A stretch of DNA of 64,000 nt. Source: Parageobacillus caldoxylosilyticus NBRC 107762 (GTDB taxonomy: Bacteria > Bacillota > Bacilli > Bacillales > Anoxybacillaceae). The notes beneath the pieces are model-generated. The model was not told the origin of the DNA. It ran no database searches and was given only the letters and a program-made list of their open reading frames with translations. The translations under genes and the position numbers were made by a program. The stretch's first letter is position 1, and every line of letters starts with the position of its first letter. Below, piece by piece: positions 8,344 to 17,847 of this stretch. The stretch lies in NCBI RefSeq assembly GCF_000632715.1, contig NZ_BAWO01000005.1, forward strand, positions 1 through 64,000, written 5' to 3'.

Positions 8344-8595
8344 TTATGATTCTTGCTGTACTAATTTTACCATCATGTTCGCAATGGCATGCTGCTCTTG
8401 TTCATCGGCGACTCTCCAAAGATCAGCAAGCAGCCGCTCTTCCGGGTTTTTTGGATCTACTTGTCTTGCTAGGTAGTCACCGATTTGATAAGCGACATCC
8501 GAGATCACTTGTTGGCTCAGTCCTTGCTGCTGCGCTTGTTCAAGACGCTCTGCGAGGAAGTCCTTCCATTGTTCAAAGTTATCTAATACAGACAT
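8344..8595 (-). CDS. ymfJ: YmfJ (DUF3243) small protein
   Basis: This 83-residue acidic, helical protein matches the DUF3243 family (YmfJ in Bacillus subtilis); the function is unknown. It has no membrane segment. It begins MSVLDNFEQWKDFLAERLEQ, and the ATG follows AAGGAGG. It is the last gene before a strong terminator, following ymfI. Confidence 0.88.
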   Translation of the reverse strand: MSVLDNFEQWKDFLAERLEQAQQQGLSQQVISDVAYQIGDYLARQVDPKNPEERLLADLWRVADEQEQHAIANMMVKLVQQES

Positions 8596-8656
8596 ATGTG
8601 TAACCTCCTTATTTTTCGTTTCAAGGATAGTTTGCCTGTTTTTTCATAAAATATAC

Positions 8657-9373
8657 TTAACAGTACCATCCGCCATTGACGGAAATAATTTGCCCGGTTA
8701 TGTAAGAAGCTGCATCGGAAATCAAAAAGGACACTGTTTTGGCGACCTCATCGGCCGTGCCGAGACGCCCGATCGGAATATCGTCCGCAATCGCCTGCAA
8801 ATCCTCTTGCGAAAATATGCGCAACATATCCGTATCAATCGCTCCGGGAGCGACGGCGTTGACGCGAATGCCGCTTGGTGCTAATTCTTTCGCAAGTGCC
8901 TTCACAAACGCATTTTGTCCGCCTTTGACCATCGAATAGACGACTTCGCATGCAGCGCCGGTTAATCCCCAAATGGAAGAAACGATGACGATGTTTCCTT
9001 GCTTTTTGGCAATCATTGAGGGCAGCAGTTTTTTTATTAATAAAATCGGGCTTGTCACATGAAGCTGCACCATGCTTTGTGCCAGTTCGTCGCTCATATC
9101 TGTAATAAGGCCGTAATAGCTATTTCCACTGTTGTACACAATGACATCAACCGGGCGATTTATTTGCGAAAGAAGCACATCCACGCCATCTTCCGCTGCA
9201 AGATCGGCCTGAATCGGCACCACATGCGTGGCTGCCAACTCCTTTTTCAGCTTTTCGACTGGCTCCCGGCGGCGATTGTAATGCAATAAAAGCCCATAGC
9301 CATCAGCAGCGAGCTGGCGGGCGATGCTTGTCCCGATTCCGCCGCTTGCCCCGGTAATCAGTGCGTATTTCAT
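8657..9373 (-). CDS. ymfI: YmfI short-chain reductase (EF-P 5-aminopentanone reductase type)
   Basis: The 238-residue product is a short-chain dehydrogenase/reductase. The cofactor motif TGASGGIG is at 7-14, NSG lies near 85, the catalytic Ser is in IVSSIWG near 133, and Tyr-Lys is in VYSMVKGG near 148-152. It resembles FabG, but in this gene context it corresponds to Bacillus subtilis YmfI, reported to reduce the 5-aminopentanone modification on elongation factor P. That role is inferred from orthology. The ATG is preceded by AGGGGGATCG. It follows the ymfH terminator. Confidence 0.88.
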   Translation of the reverse strand: MKYALITGASGGIGTSIARQLAADGYGLLLHYNRRREPVEKLKKELAATHVVPIQADLAAEDGVDVLLSQINRPVDVIVYNSGNSYYGLITDMSDELAQSMVQLHVTSPILLIKKLLPSMIAKKQGNIVIVSSIWGLTGAACEVVYSMVKGGQNAFVKALAKELAPSGIRVNAVAPGAIDTDMLRIFSQEDLQAIADDIPIGRLGTADEVAKTVSFLISDAASYITGQIISVNGGWYC

Positions 9374-9383
9374 AGCGATCCCC

Positions 9384-9413
9384 CTAAAAAAGCATCCTTC
9401 ATGGAAGGATGCT
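9384..9413 (-). terminator. ymfH terminator
   Basis: AGCATCCTT (9413-9405) pairs with AAGGATGCT (9399-9391) on the minus strand, with a 5-nt loop and a trailing T run. It overlaps the ymfH stop codon. Confidence 0.85.
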
Positions 9414-10704
9414 ACTTTTTCTCTTTTGGAACTACTTGACAGACAGCGATTTGCGATTCACAGAAACACTGCTTGGCAATTTCCCCAATTTGTTCCGTTG
9501 TTAATGATTGCAAGACGGAAACAACATCGAACAAACTGCCCCCATTAAACGCGTAGCGCGTAAACTGGTTGGCGATATATTCCGGAGAATTCAGCGAACG
9601 CAAAAACGCGCCGATTTTTTTCTTTTTCACCCGCTCTAGTTCCTCGCCTTTCACTGTATCAATGGAAAAGGAAAACAAAATTTGTTTCACTTCTTCGCTA
9701 AGCCGATCGGCATCGCTTGTATCGCCGCCGACCATGGCGAAGCCGAACTCGCGCTCTTCGGTATAATCATACATAAACGTTTCATCAATAAGCCCAAGCC
9801 GGTACAATCGCTCGTAATGCGGCGAACTTTTGCCAAACAAATAGTCCAGCAAAACATTGAACGCCAGCTCATGAACCAGTTTTTCTTTGCCGGCTGGAGG
9901 AACAGATGGGGCTTTAATTCCGACAAAGCATTTGTTCGTTTGCACATGCATCGGGATGACTTTCTTTTTCTCGGCAACCTCGCTTGGCTCCTTATATATA
10001 AACCTTTCGACTTTCTGTGCTTTCGGGAACGATTTTTTCGCTTGATTATCGCGAATTTGCTGCATTATTTTCTGCTCATCGACCGGTCCGACGACAAAAA
10101 GCAGCATATTGCTCGGATGGTAAAATGTTTCATAACATTCATATAAAAGATCTTTCGTAATTTGCGCAATAGACTCGACCGTACCAGCAATATCGATTTT
10201 TACCGGGTGGTTTTGATACATGCTTTCAATGACGCCAAAGTAAACGCGCCAGTCAGGATTATCATCATACATGCGAATTTCCTGGCCGATGATTCCCTTT
10301 TCTTTTTCCACCGTTTTGTCGGAAAAGTAAGGGCTTTGCACAAAGTCAAGAAGCGTTTCTAAATTTTTTTCGACGTTGGCGGTGCTAGAAAATAAATAAG
10401 CGGTGCGCGTAAAGGACGTAAATGCATTCGCCGATGCCCCCTGTTTGCTGAACTGTTGGAACACGTCGCCGTCTTCTTTTTCAAACAGCTTATGCTCCAA
10501 AAAGTGGGCAATGCCATCGGGAACCCGCTTCATCTCCGTTTTGCCGAGCGGGACGAATTGATTGTCGACCGATCCGTAGTTGGTCGTAAACGTAGCATAC
10601 GTTTTGTTAAATCCTTTTTTCGGCAAAATATATACATCCAAACCGTTTTCCATTTTTTCATAAAACAGCTGTTCCTGCAGCTGTTCGTATACCATTTTTT
10701 TCAT
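9412..10704 (-). CDS. ymfH: M16 zinc peptidase, active subunit (YmfH)
   Basis: This 430-residue M16 (pitrilysin/processing-peptidase) family protein has an intact inverted zinc motif HFLEH at 67-71 and the downstream Glu region. It is probably the catalytic half of a heterodimer with YmfF, whose stop is 1 bp upstream of this ATG. Such pairs of one active and one inactive M16 subunit are typical of bacterial processing peptidases. The natural substrate is not known. The Shine-Dalgarno site AAGGAG lies inside the end of ymfF, suggesting translational coupling. Confidence 0.9.
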   Translation of the reverse strand: MKKMVYEQLQEQLFYEKMENGLDVYILPKKGFNKTYATFTTNYGSVDNQFVPLGKTEMKRVPDGIAHFLEHKLFEKEDGDVFQQFSKQGASANAFTSFTRTAYLFSSTANVEKNLETLLDFVQSPYFSDKTVEKEKGIIGQEIRMYDDNPDWRVYFGVIESMYQNHPVKIDIAGTVESIAQITKDLLYECYETFYHPSNMLLFVVGPVDEQKIMQQIRDNQAKKSFPKAQKVERFIYKEPSEVAEKKKVIPMHVQTNKCFVGIKAPSVPPAGKEKLVHELAFNVLLDYLFGKSSPHYERLYRLGLIDETFMYDYTEEREFGFAMVGGDTSDADRLSEEVKQILFSFSIDTVKGEELERVKKKKIGAFLRSLNSPEYIANQFTRYAFNGGSLFDVVSVLQSLTTEQIGEIAKQCFCESQIAVCQVVPKEKK

Positions 10705-10705
10705 A

Positions 10706-11986
10706 TTATTCCGCTCCTTCCATTCCGGTCAGGAAGTAAATCGTATCGAGTTCGACTTTGCCCGCGACGCGCACGATATCTTCGCGGGTAACGCGGTCGG
10801 TGCCCGAGAGCCATTCTTCCATCGGCCGCTTCCGCTTGGAAACGACATTATGATAGAGCACTTCCACTAATCCACGCGGAGTGTCGATCGTTTCAAGCAG
10901 CTGATTGCGAATGACCGCTTTTGTCTGCGTGATTTCTTCATCGGTGAAATCTCCATTTTTCATCGCTTCCATTTGCTTTTCGATAATTTGCCGCGCTTTT
11001 TCGTAATTCGACGGCTCAATGCCCGACATGACCATTAATAACCCTTTATGGCTTTCCAAACGCGAAGCGGCATAATACGCTAAACTCGCTTTCTCGCGCA
11101 CGTTGATAAACAATTTGGAATGGGAGAAACCGCCGAAAATGCCGTTAAACATTTGCAGCGCGTAATAGTCATCATCATTGTAAGTGACGTTCGTGCGGTA
11201 GCCGATATTTAATTTTCCTTGTTTGACATCTTGTTTTTCCACCACTTCGTTCACTTTCTCCGGTGCTTTATGCGCCACTTGTGTTCCGCCTGATGAACGG
11301 ACGTTGCGGCTTGGCATGGAAAAATGGGATGTCACCGCTTGCAGGACCGCGTCTTCCTGGACGTCGCCAATGACGTACAAATCGATTTCATCCTCGGAAA
11401 GCGTTTTTTGATAATATTGAAACAGCTGTTCCGCGGTAATGCCGTCAACATCTTCCAGCTCGCCATTGGCATGTAAAGCGTACGGCTCCCCTTTGCACAT
11501 TTCTTGAATGAGCCGCAAGCTGGCGTAACGCATTTTATCATCATAAACAGCTTGAATGCGCTGCTTTAGCGCCCGCTTTTCCTGAGCGACAATCTCTTCG
11601 ACAAATCGCCCGTTTTCCATGGCAGGACGAAGCACAATATCTGCCAGCAATTGAAGCGCTTTCTCTAAAAGCGGCGTTTTCTCCTGCAAAAACACTTCAT
11701 TGGCTACATCGATGCGAATCGTAATAATATGATTTTCACCCTTCTTCGCTAAATCTACATTTAATGTCGCTCCATACAGTTCATCTAAATACGTCCGCAG
11801 CTGCTTGACACTTGGATATTTCGCCGTGCCGCTTTGCAATACATAAGGCAAGAGGGCGCGCAACGTAACCGTTTCCCTGGAAAGAGGCGCTTTCATTTTC
11901 CATACAAGTGTATTGGTTTTATATTTATTGGTCGGAACCGTATGGACGTTAATTTGTTGAACCGTCGTTATTTTTTCATTGACCAA
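10706..11986 (-). CDS. ymfF: M16 peptidase-like subunit lacking the zinc site (YmfF)
   Basis: The 426-residue product has the M16 fold but no HxxEH: the equivalent region reads ALLPYVLQSG. It should therefore not bind catalytic zinc and probably helps shape the chamber of a YmfF-YmfH heterodimer. The start is TTG at 11986, 7 nt after GGAGG. A sigma-A promoter at 12049-12078 sits just beyond the nupQ terminator, so ymfF-ymfH form their own unit. Confidence 0.9.
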   Translation of the reverse strand: MVNEKITTVQQINVHTVPTNKYKTNTLVWKMKAPLSRETVTLRALLPYVLQSGTAKYPSVKQLRTYLDELYGATLNVDLAKKGENHIITIRIDVANEVFLQEKTPLLEKALQLLADIVLRPAMENGRFVEEIVAQEKRALKQRIQAVYDDKMRYASLRLIQEMCKGEPYALHANGELEDVDGITAEQLFQYYQKTLSEDEIDLYVIGDVQEDAVLQAVTSHFSMPSRNVRSSGGTQVAHKAPEKVNEVVEKQDVKQGKLNIGYRTNVTYNDDDYYALQMFNGIFGGFSHSKLFINVREKASLAYYAASRLESHKGLLMVMSGIEPSNYEKARQIIEKQMEAMKNGDFTDEEITQTKAVIRNQLLETIDTPRGLVEVLYHNVVSKRKRPMEEWLSGTDRVTREDIVRVAGKVELDTIYFLTGMEGAE

Positions 11987-12048
11987 TCGAACTCCTCCTT
12001 TGCAATAAATCTCATGGATATTTTTATTGTTGTGTTCGCCTTATCAAC

Positions 12049-12078
12049 AATATACCTTTCCCAAACCAAAAAATGCAA
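12049..12078 (-). promoter_or_regulatory. Candidate sigma-A promoter of ymfF
   Basis: Minus strand: -35 TTGCAT (12078-12073), 18-nt spacer, -10 TATATT (12054-12049), about 60 bp before the ymfF start and just after the nupQ terminator. Confidence 0.6.
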
Positions 12079-12086
12079 ATAAAAGC

Positions 12087-12121
12087 AAAAAGAACCCGAC
12101 GAGTTGGTTCGGGTTCTTTTT
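12087..12121 (-). terminator. nupQ terminator (symmetrical)
   Basis: AAAAAGAACCCGA (minus strand from 12121) pairs with TCGGGTTCTTTTT ending at 12087, a 13-bp helix with a 9-nt loop. It is A/T-flanked on both sides, so it could stop transcription from either direction. Confidence 0.9.
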
Positions 12122-12129
12122 CTGTTCGG

Positions 12130-13089
12130 TTACCGTTTTCCCTTAATGTAAGGAGTGCCTAGAGATTTTGGCGCTTCCGCGCGTCCGATAAAGCCGGCCA
12201 GCGCTAAAATGGTCAACACGTATGGGGCAATGAGCAAATAAACGGTTGGGACATTTTTTAAAAATGGAATCGTCTGACCGACAATGCTCAAGCTTTGTGC
12301 TAACCCAAAAAACAGCGCCGCTCCCATCGCGCCGATCGGATGCCACTTTCCGAAAATCATCGCCGCAAGGGCCATAAAACCGTGCCCAGAAATGGTGGCA
12401 TGGCTGAAATCACGTGAAATAATCGTCGCATACACCCCTCCGCCAATACCGCCTAACGCACCGCTAATCATCACAGCGATATAACGCATTTTCGTCACAT
12501 TGATCCCCATCGTATCCGCTGCCATCGGGTGTTCGCCGACAGCGCGAAGACGAAGGCCAAATGGCGTTTTGTAAATAATATACCAGGCAACAAACGCCAA
12601 AATAATCGCCAAATATGACGGAATGTACGCATTTGAGAAAAAGAGCGGCCCGATAACCGGAATGTGGCTTAATACAGGAACGTCAATTTTATCAAATCCG
12701 ACTTGAATTTGATCGGTTTGTCCTTTTCCATACATTTTTTTGACTAAAAAGAGCGTCAAGCCAAGCGCCAAAAAGTTGATTGCCACGCCGCTGACGACTT
12801 GGTCAGCGCGGAAAGAGACCGAGGCAACGGCGTGAAGCAGGGAGAAAACCGCACCGACAATCATCGCAGCCAGCAGGGCGAGCCATGGAGTAAACGCCCC
12901 AAACTGATCAGCAAACGTTAAGTTAAAAACAACGCTAACGAACGCGCCGATAATCATTAACCCTTCTAAACCGATGTTTACAACGCCGGAACGCTCGCTA
13001 AATACACCGCCAAGCGCTGTAAAAATTAGGGGAGCAGCAAAGAAAATCGCAGATGGAACGATGATTTGCAGAACTTCATAAATGCTCAC
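12130..13089 (-). CDS. nupQ: Nucleoside ABC transporter permease NupQ
   Basis: This 319-residue permease of the BPD_transp_2 (BmpA-associated) type has about eight to nine hydrophobic segments and the conserved motif GVVNIGLEGLMIIGA near 35-50. It forms the membrane channel with NupP in the guanosine/nucleoside importer known as YufNOPQ/NupNOPQ in Bacillus subtilis. GTG at 13089 follows AAGGGGG at 8 nt; the gene abuts nupP directly. Confidence 0.92.
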   Translation of the reverse strand: MSIYEVLQIIVPSAIFFAAPLIFTALGGVFSERSGVVNIGLEGLMIIGAFVSVVFNLTFADQFGAFTPWLALLAAMIVGAVFSLLHAVASVSFRADQVVSGVAINFLALGLTLFLVKKMYGKGQTDQIQVGFDKIDVPVLSHIPVIGPLFFSNAYIPSYLAIILAFVAWYIIYKTPFGLRLRAVGEHPMAADTMGINVTKMRYIAVMISGALGGIGGGVYATIISRDFSHATISGHGFMALAAMIFGKWHPIGAMGAALFFGLAQSLSIVGQTIPFLKNVPTVYLLIAPYVLTILALAGFIGRAEAPKSLGTPYIKGKR

Positions 13090-14136
13090 TTATTCCGCCC
13101 CCTTTTGCAAACGAGATAGTAATAAGCGAATAATGTAACTAGATGCGACAAAGAAAATGATAAGTGCAATAATAATATCCACTAATTCGGTTGGCACGCC
13201 AGCACTCGACGGCATTTCCAGCGCTCCGACTTTCAGCGCACCGAATAATAATGCCGAGAGCAAAATTCCAAAAGCATTGTTGCCGCCAATCAACGCCACC
13301 GCAATTCCGTCAAATCCGATGCCGGTAAATCCTGCTTTCGTAGAAATGTTGCCGAATGTGCCAAGGCCCTCCATGGCGCCAGCAACACCGGCAAAAGCTC
13401 CGGAAATGACCATTGCTAAAACAATATTCGTTCTTACATTCATTCCCGCATATTGCGAAGCGTGCTGGTTAAATCCGACCGCCCGCAGCTCAAATCCTTT
13501 TGTTGTTTTTTCAAGAAGAAACCACATGATAACGGCACCAATAACGGCGATAATAATGCCGTAATGCATCGTAGAATGGTACGTAATGGCATCGAGAAAA
13601 TCCGAACGAAGCGATGCGCTTTCGTGGATAGGTTGGGATTTAAAACCTTCATCTGATAAAACAGAACGGATAATGGCATTGGTAACATGAAGAGCAATAT
13701 AGTTCATCATAATCGTAATGATTACTTCGTGCACTTTTAAATAAGCCTTTAAAATGCCTGGAATTAACGCCCATAGCGCTCCCGCCAGCGCCGCCGCCAA
13801 AATGGCGAGCGGCAAGTGAATCACCTTTGGCAAATCGAACGATACGCCGACCCATACCGCTACGAGCCAGCCGACAATAAGCTGCCCTTCGACACCAATG
13901 TTAAACAAACCCGTGCGAAAGGCAAAGGCAACGGCAAGTCCCGATAAAATATAAGGCGTCGTCTGACGAATCGTTTCGCCGATGTAATACGGATCGCCGA
14001 ACGCCCCGTAAATCAACGCGGAATATCCCGCAATCGGATTATACCCGCTGACGATCATGACGATCGAGCCGACGATCATCCCTAACAGCACCGCCAGCAC
14101 TGGAACGAAGAATTGATTAAGCCGATTTAAATTCAT
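13090..14136 (-). CDS. nupP: Nucleoside ABC transporter permease NupP
   Basis: The 348-residue integral membrane protein is homologous to NupQ. The motif FRTGLFNIGVEGQLIVG lies near 72-88, and multiple hydrophobic segments start with LAVLLGMIVGSIVMIVSG. It pairs with NupQ as the transmembrane part of the nucleoside importer. Its ATG overlaps the nupO stop by 4 nt, so the two are translationally coupled. Confidence 0.92.
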   Translation of the reverse strand: MNLNRLNQFFVPVLAVLLGMIVGSIVMIVSGYNPIAGYSALIYGAFGDPYYIGETIRQTTPYILSGLAVAFAFRTGLFNIGVEGQLIVGWLVAVWVGVSFDLPKVIHLPLAILAAALAGALWALIPGILKAYLKVHEVIITIMMNYIALHVTNAIIRSVLSDEGFKSQPIHESASLRSDFLDAITYHSTMHYGIIIAVIGAVIMWFLLEKTTKGFELRAVGFNQHASQYAGMNVRTNIVLAMVISGAFAGVAGAMEGLGTFGNISTKAGFTGIGFDGIAVALIGGNNAFGILLSALLFGALKVGALEMPSSAGVPTELVDIIIALIIFFVASSYIIRLLLSRLQKGAE

Positions 14137-15662
14137 GAGGACACACCTGCTTCCTTCCGTTTACTTCCTGCCATTAGCAATCCGAGCTCCTGTTCCGTCG
14201 TTTCTTTCGGATCAACGATGGCGACAATTTTTCCTTCGTAAATCACGGCAATGCGGTCGCTTACATTCATCACTTCATCGAGCTCAAAAGAAACAAGAAG
14301 AACTGCTTTGCCTTGATCACGCTGTTCAATAAGCCGTTTGTGGATAAATTCAATGGCTCCAACATCCAACCCGCGCGTTGGCTGCACCGCAATCAGCAAG
14401 TCTGGATTCCGATCCACCTCGCGGCCGATAATCGCTTTTTGCTGGTTACCCCCAGAAAGAGCGCGCGCTTTCGTATACTCATCAGGAGTGCGCACGTCAA
14501 ATTCGGCGATCAGCTGCCGCGCTTTTTCGTAAATCGCTTTAAAGTTCAAAATGCCGCGCTTCGAATATGGACGCTTATAATACGTTTGCAGCGCCATATT
14601 TTCACCGATTGGAAAATCGAGAACAAGCCCATGTTTATGACGATCCTGCGGGATATGGCCGACACCGGCTTCAATAATTTTCCGCGGCGGAAGATTGGTA
14701 ATATCGCGGCCGTTGAGCAAAATCGTTCCCGATTCCGCCTTAATCAGCCCTGTCAGCGCCTCGATCAGTTCTGTCTGTCCGTTGCCGTCCACCCCGGCAA
14801 TGCCGACGATTTCTCCGGCATGCACCGTTAAATCTAAATGGTTCACGGTCGTCACGCCGCGTGCATCTTTCACGACTAAATCTTTAATTTCCAACACCGG
14901 TTTGCCTGGCTGCGCCGGTTTTTTCTCCGTTTTAAACTGCACTTCGCGACCGACCATCAGTGCGGCGAGCTCATTTGGGTTCGTTTCTGAAACGTTTAAA
15001 GTAGCGATTCCTTTTCCACGGCGAATGACCGTTACGCGGTCGCACACTTCCATAATTTCTTTTAATTTATGCGTAATTAAAATAATCGATTTTCCTTCCT
15101 TGACAAGCTTTTTCATAATTTGTATCAGCTCATGGATTTCTTGTGGCGTCAGTACGGCGGTCGGTTCATCAAAAATCAAAATGTCCGCCCCGCGGTATAA
15201 TGTTTTTAAAATTTCCACACGCTGCTGCATACCCACGGAAATATCGGCAATTTTCGCCGTCGGATCGACAGCAAGACCATAGCGTTCCGACAGCTCGCGC
15301 ACTTCCCTTTCCGCCCGCTTTATATCGATCGTACCACCTTTTGTCGGTTCACTGCCTAAAATAATGTTTTCCGTTACCGTAAACGTATCGACAAGCATAA
15401 AATGCTGGTGCACCATGCCGATCCCAAGATCGTTGGCTACGTTCGGATCGGTAATGTTGACTTTTTGGCCTTTTACGCGAATCTCACCGCCATCCGGCTG
15501 GTAGAGACCAAACAACACGTTCATTAGCGTCGACTTTCCCGCCCCGTTTTCGCCAAGGAGTGCGTGAATCTCCCCCTTTTTTACTTGCAATGTAATGTTG
15601 TCATTTGCGACAAAATTGCCAAATACTTTGCGGATGTTCAACATCTCAATCACGTATTCCAA
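14133..15662 (-). CDS. nupO: Nucleoside ABC transporter ATPase NupO
   Basis: This 509-residue ATPase has two nucleotide-binding domains in tandem. The first has Walker A GENGAGKST near 35-43 and Walker B ILIFDEPTAVL near 160. The second has a degenerate Walker A, GVDGNGQTE near 288, and a signature LSGGNQQK near 403. This arrangement matches YufO/RbsA-type ATPases that work with two different permeases. I chose TTG at 15662 (MEYVIEMLNIRK), 8 nt after AAGGAG; the GTG three codons upstream touches that site. Confidence 0.93.
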   Translation of the reverse strand: MEYVIEMLNIRKVFGNFVANDNITLQVKKGEIHALLGENGAGKSTLMNVLFGLYQPDGGEIRVKGQKVNITDPNVANDLGIGMVHQHFMLVDTFTVTENIILGSEPTKGGTIDIKRAEREVRELSERYGLAVDPTAKIADISVGMQQRVEILKTLYRGADILIFDEPTAVLTPQEIHELIQIMKKLVKEGKSIILITHKLKEIMEVCDRVTVIRRGKGIATLNVSETNPNELAALMVGREVQFKTEKKPAQPGKPVLEIKDLVVKDARGVTTVNHLDLTVHAGEIVGIAGVDGNGQTELIEALTGLIKAESGTILLNGRDITNLPPRKIIEAGVGHIPQDRHKHGLVLDFPIGENMALQTYYKRPYSKRGILNFKAIYEKARQLIAEFDVRTPDEYTKARALSGGNQQKAIIGREVDRNPDLLIAVQPTRGLDVGAIEFIHKRLIEQRDQGKAVLLVSFELDEVMNVSDRIAVIYEGKIVAIVDPKETTEQELGLLMAGSKRKEAGVSS

Positions 15663-15753
15663 ACTATTCACTCCTTACTTCAGCAAGGTAAAATCACAAA
15701 ATGGAAGGATGCAATCAACTATTGCAGCCTTTCATTTTATGATTTTGGCGGAT

Positions 15754-15785
15754 AAAAAGGCTAGCGGGACACACTAGCCTTTTTT
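15754..15785 (-). terminator. Intra-operon terminator between nupN and nupO
   Basis: An inverted repeat on the minus strand, AAAAAGGCTAG (15785-15774 arm) with CTAGCCTTTTT (15764-15754 arm), forms about 11 bp and runs into T residues. It lies just after nupN, so the binding protein should be made in excess over the membrane and ATPase parts. Confidence 0.85.
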
Positions 15786-15795
15786 ATTCAGTTAC

Positions 15796-16881
15796 TTATT
15801 TTAAGGACGCTTCAAACTGTTGAAGTTCTTTTCGGTTTGTTGGAACTTTTACTTCGCCTTTAATAATTTTTTGCTTCCATTGGTCTACTGCCTTTAACAC
15901 TTCCGGCTTGATGTTATCTTGTGTTGGAGCAATGCCTACCCCATTTTCCGGAAGCCCGTATTCGAGCGTTTTGCCGCCAGGGAAATCACCGTCTTTTGCC
16001 CGTTTTGCTACGTCGTAAACAGCAACATCAACCCGTTTTACCATCGATGTCAACGTAACGTTATACGTTTTTCCTTTTACCTTCACCATGCCTTCCGGTG
16101 CTTGGTCTTTATCGACACCGATAACCCAAATTTCACGGTTCGGATCTTTCTTTTTCAAGTCTTTCGCTTCCGAGAACAAGCCGTTTCCTGTTGCCCCAGC
16201 GGCATGATAGATGACATCGATGCCGGAAGCATACATGCTTGATGCGATCGCTTTTCCTTTATCGGCTTGGTCAAAAGCGCCGGCATATTGCACTTCCACT
16301 TTTGCCTTTGGATTGACGGCTTTGACACCGGCACGGAATCCGCTTTCAAACTTCTCAATTAATGGAATTTCCATTCCGCCAATAAAGCCGATTTTGTTCG
16401 TTTTTGTCGTTAAACCAGCAACAACACCGACAAGGAACGAACCTTCATTTTCTTTAAAGGTAATGCTTGCCACGTTTGGTTCATTAACAACCGTGTCGAC
16501 AATCGCAAAATGTTTTTTCGGGTTTTGTTTTGCAACCTCTTTTATTGCATCTCCCATTAAGTAGCCAATTCCATAAATCAAATCAAAATCGCTGCGCACT
16601 AGTTTATTTAAGTTCGTCGCATAATCCGCATCACTAGACGATTGCAAATAATCATAGCCGCCGCGGCCTTTTTTCAAGTTATTGTCTTTTCCAAATTTTT
16701 GCAGACCTTCCCAAGCGGATTGGTTAAACGATTTGTCGTCAATACCACCGACGTCCGTTACCATCGCAACGCTAAACGTATCTTTGTTGCCGGCATTATT
16801 GCCTCCTTGTCCACCACAGCCGCCTAGTAAAGTGCCTGCTGCTAACATAAAAGACAGTGCAATCCCAAACCTTTTCTTCAT
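15796..16881 (-). CDS. nupN: Nucleoside-binding lipoprotein NupN (BMP family)
   Basis: The 361-residue product is a BMP/Med-type substrate-binding lipoprotein. The signal peptide (1-20) ends in lipobox LLGGC with the modified Cys at about 22. Mature family motifs include [20 protein letters not shown] near 40-60 and GYLMGDA near 105. It captures nucleosides outside the membrane for NupOPQ. The ATG at 16881 is preceded by a GGGGG site. It follows the GntR gene by 92 bp, in which I see no convincing promoter, so both may share one transcript. Confidence 0.93.
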   Translation of the reverse strand: MKKRFGIALSFMLAAGTLLGGCGGQGGNNAGNKDTFSVAMVTDVGGIDDKSFNQSAWEGLQKFGKDNNLKKGRGGYDYLQSSSDADYATNLNKLVRSDFDLIYGIGYLMGDAIKEVAKQNPKKHFAIVDTVVNEPNVASITFKENEGSFLVGVVAGLTTKTNKIGFIGGMEIPLIEKFESGFRAGVKAVNPKAKVEVQYAGAFDQADKGKAIASSMYASGIDVIYHAAGATGNGLFSEAKDLKKKDPNREIWVIGVDKDQAPEGMVKVKGKTYNVTLTSMVKRVDVAVYDVAKRAKDGDFPGGKTLEYGLPENGVGIAPTQDNIKPEVLKAVDQWKQKIIKGEVKVPTNRKELQQFEASLK

Positions 16882-16973
16882 TGTCCATTACCCCCTAATT
16901 CCAAAAAAATTGTCATTCTTCGTTAGTATGGAAACATCCTCGCCCTTCTATTCTATGTATCGGTTTCACCTCC

Positions 16974-17705
16974 TTAAAAGCTAATGCGTCTGCGCATGAC
17001 ATGGAAGCTAAATTTATCGGAGCGGAAATAGTTAATCGAATAAAAGATCGGTTCATCGTTTTTATCAAAATGCATTTGCTTTAATACAAGAAGCGCTGTT
17101 TCCGGCTCACATTGCAAAATCGGCGACACTTTCTCATGATAGCCGAGCGGCTCAATGCGGGCTACCGCATAAGCGATGTCCCGGTTGGTTTGGTGATGTA
17201 AATTTTCAAATAGCGACTCTTGTTCATAAGAAATTCCTTTCGGCAAATATTTGCATAAAATTTTATCAATGCAATAGACAACAGGCTCCCCGTCCGCCGT
17301 GCGAACCCGTTCAATGTGCAAAATGGCATCGTCTGGCGAACATTGAAATCTTCGCACATCATCTTCGGTTGGCTGCTGAATGGAAGAAGATAAAAAAATC
17401 GTTCCCGGCTTGCGTCCCGCTTGGCGAATCATATCGGTCACGCTGCTCAGCTGCTCGATGCCGGAGGTAAACAGCGGTCTTGCGTTGACAAACGTTCCGA
17501 CGCCGTGGCGGCGGATGATAACATTTTCTTCTTCTAGCACCCGCAACGCCTCGCGCAAGGTGGCGCGGCTGACGCCGAGCTGCTTTGCCAGTTCAAATTC
17601 CGAAGGAAGCTTTTGCTTTTCTTTATATACGCCGGTTTCGATATCATGTTTAATGCGATCAATCACCTGCAAATATAGATGGCGATTGTCCGATTTGATC
17701 GACAT
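16974..17705 (-). CDS. ymfC: GntR/HutC-family transcriptional regulator (YmfC-like)
   Basis: The 243-residue regulator has an N-terminal winged helix (about 8-72, with [22 protein letters not shown]) and a C-terminal UTRA ligand-binding domain (about 90-235), the HutC type. The start MSIKSD at 17705 is chosen because GGAGG lies 8 nt before it; the upstream ATG at 17729 has no site. In Bacillus subtilis the orthologous position is ymfC. Its placement directly before nupNOPQ suggests that it controls nucleoside uptake. A perfect inverted repeat in its own promoter region (17740-17751) is a candidate operator. Confidence 0.88.
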   Translation of the reverse strand: MSIKSDNRHLYLQVIDRIKHDIETGVYKEKQKLPSEFELAKQLGVSRATLREALRVLEEENVIIRRHGVGTFVNARPLFTSGIEQLSSVTDMIRQAGRKPGTIFLSSSIQQPTEDDVRRFQCSPDDAILHIERVRTADGEPVVYCIDKILCKYLPKGISYEQESLFENLHHQTNRDIAYAVARIEPLGYHEKVSPILQCEPETALLVLKQMHFDKNDEPIFYSINYFRSDKFSFHVMRRRISF

Positions 17706-17739
17706 CAGAAAATCCTCCACTTTCTTCATTTTTTAGATA

Positions 17740-17751
17740 TCAGACCTCTGA
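17740..17751 (-). promoter_or_regulatory. Candidate GntR operator
   Basis: The perfect inverted repeat TCAGA-CC-TCTGA lies between the -10 element and the start of the GntR gene, where bound repressor would block transcription. Assignment to this regulator is inference; I did not find the same repeat before nupN. Confidence 0.4.
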
Positions 17752-17778
17752 CATTAGACATGTAACCTATTTGACATT

Positions 17779-17807
17779 ACTATAGCATTTTTTTTTTCAT
17801 AAATAAA
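17779..17807 (-). promoter_or_regulatory. Candidate promoter of the ymfC-nupNOPQ region
   Basis: A good -10 TATAGT (17784-17779) follows a 17-nt AT-rich spacer and a poor -35 TTTATT (17807-17802). A weak -35 suggests dependence on an activator or low basal activity. Confidence 0.4.
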
Positions 17808-17847
17808 TAGTTAATAAAAATTTTGTCGAAAAAAAGAAAAAGAATTA

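Noticed and set aside
15796-17705. nupNOPQ as a recently acquired block
   Set aside because: Codon and base use look like the neighbours, and the proteins are typical Bacillaceae. The position differs from Bacillus subtilis, but rearrangement is enough to explain it.
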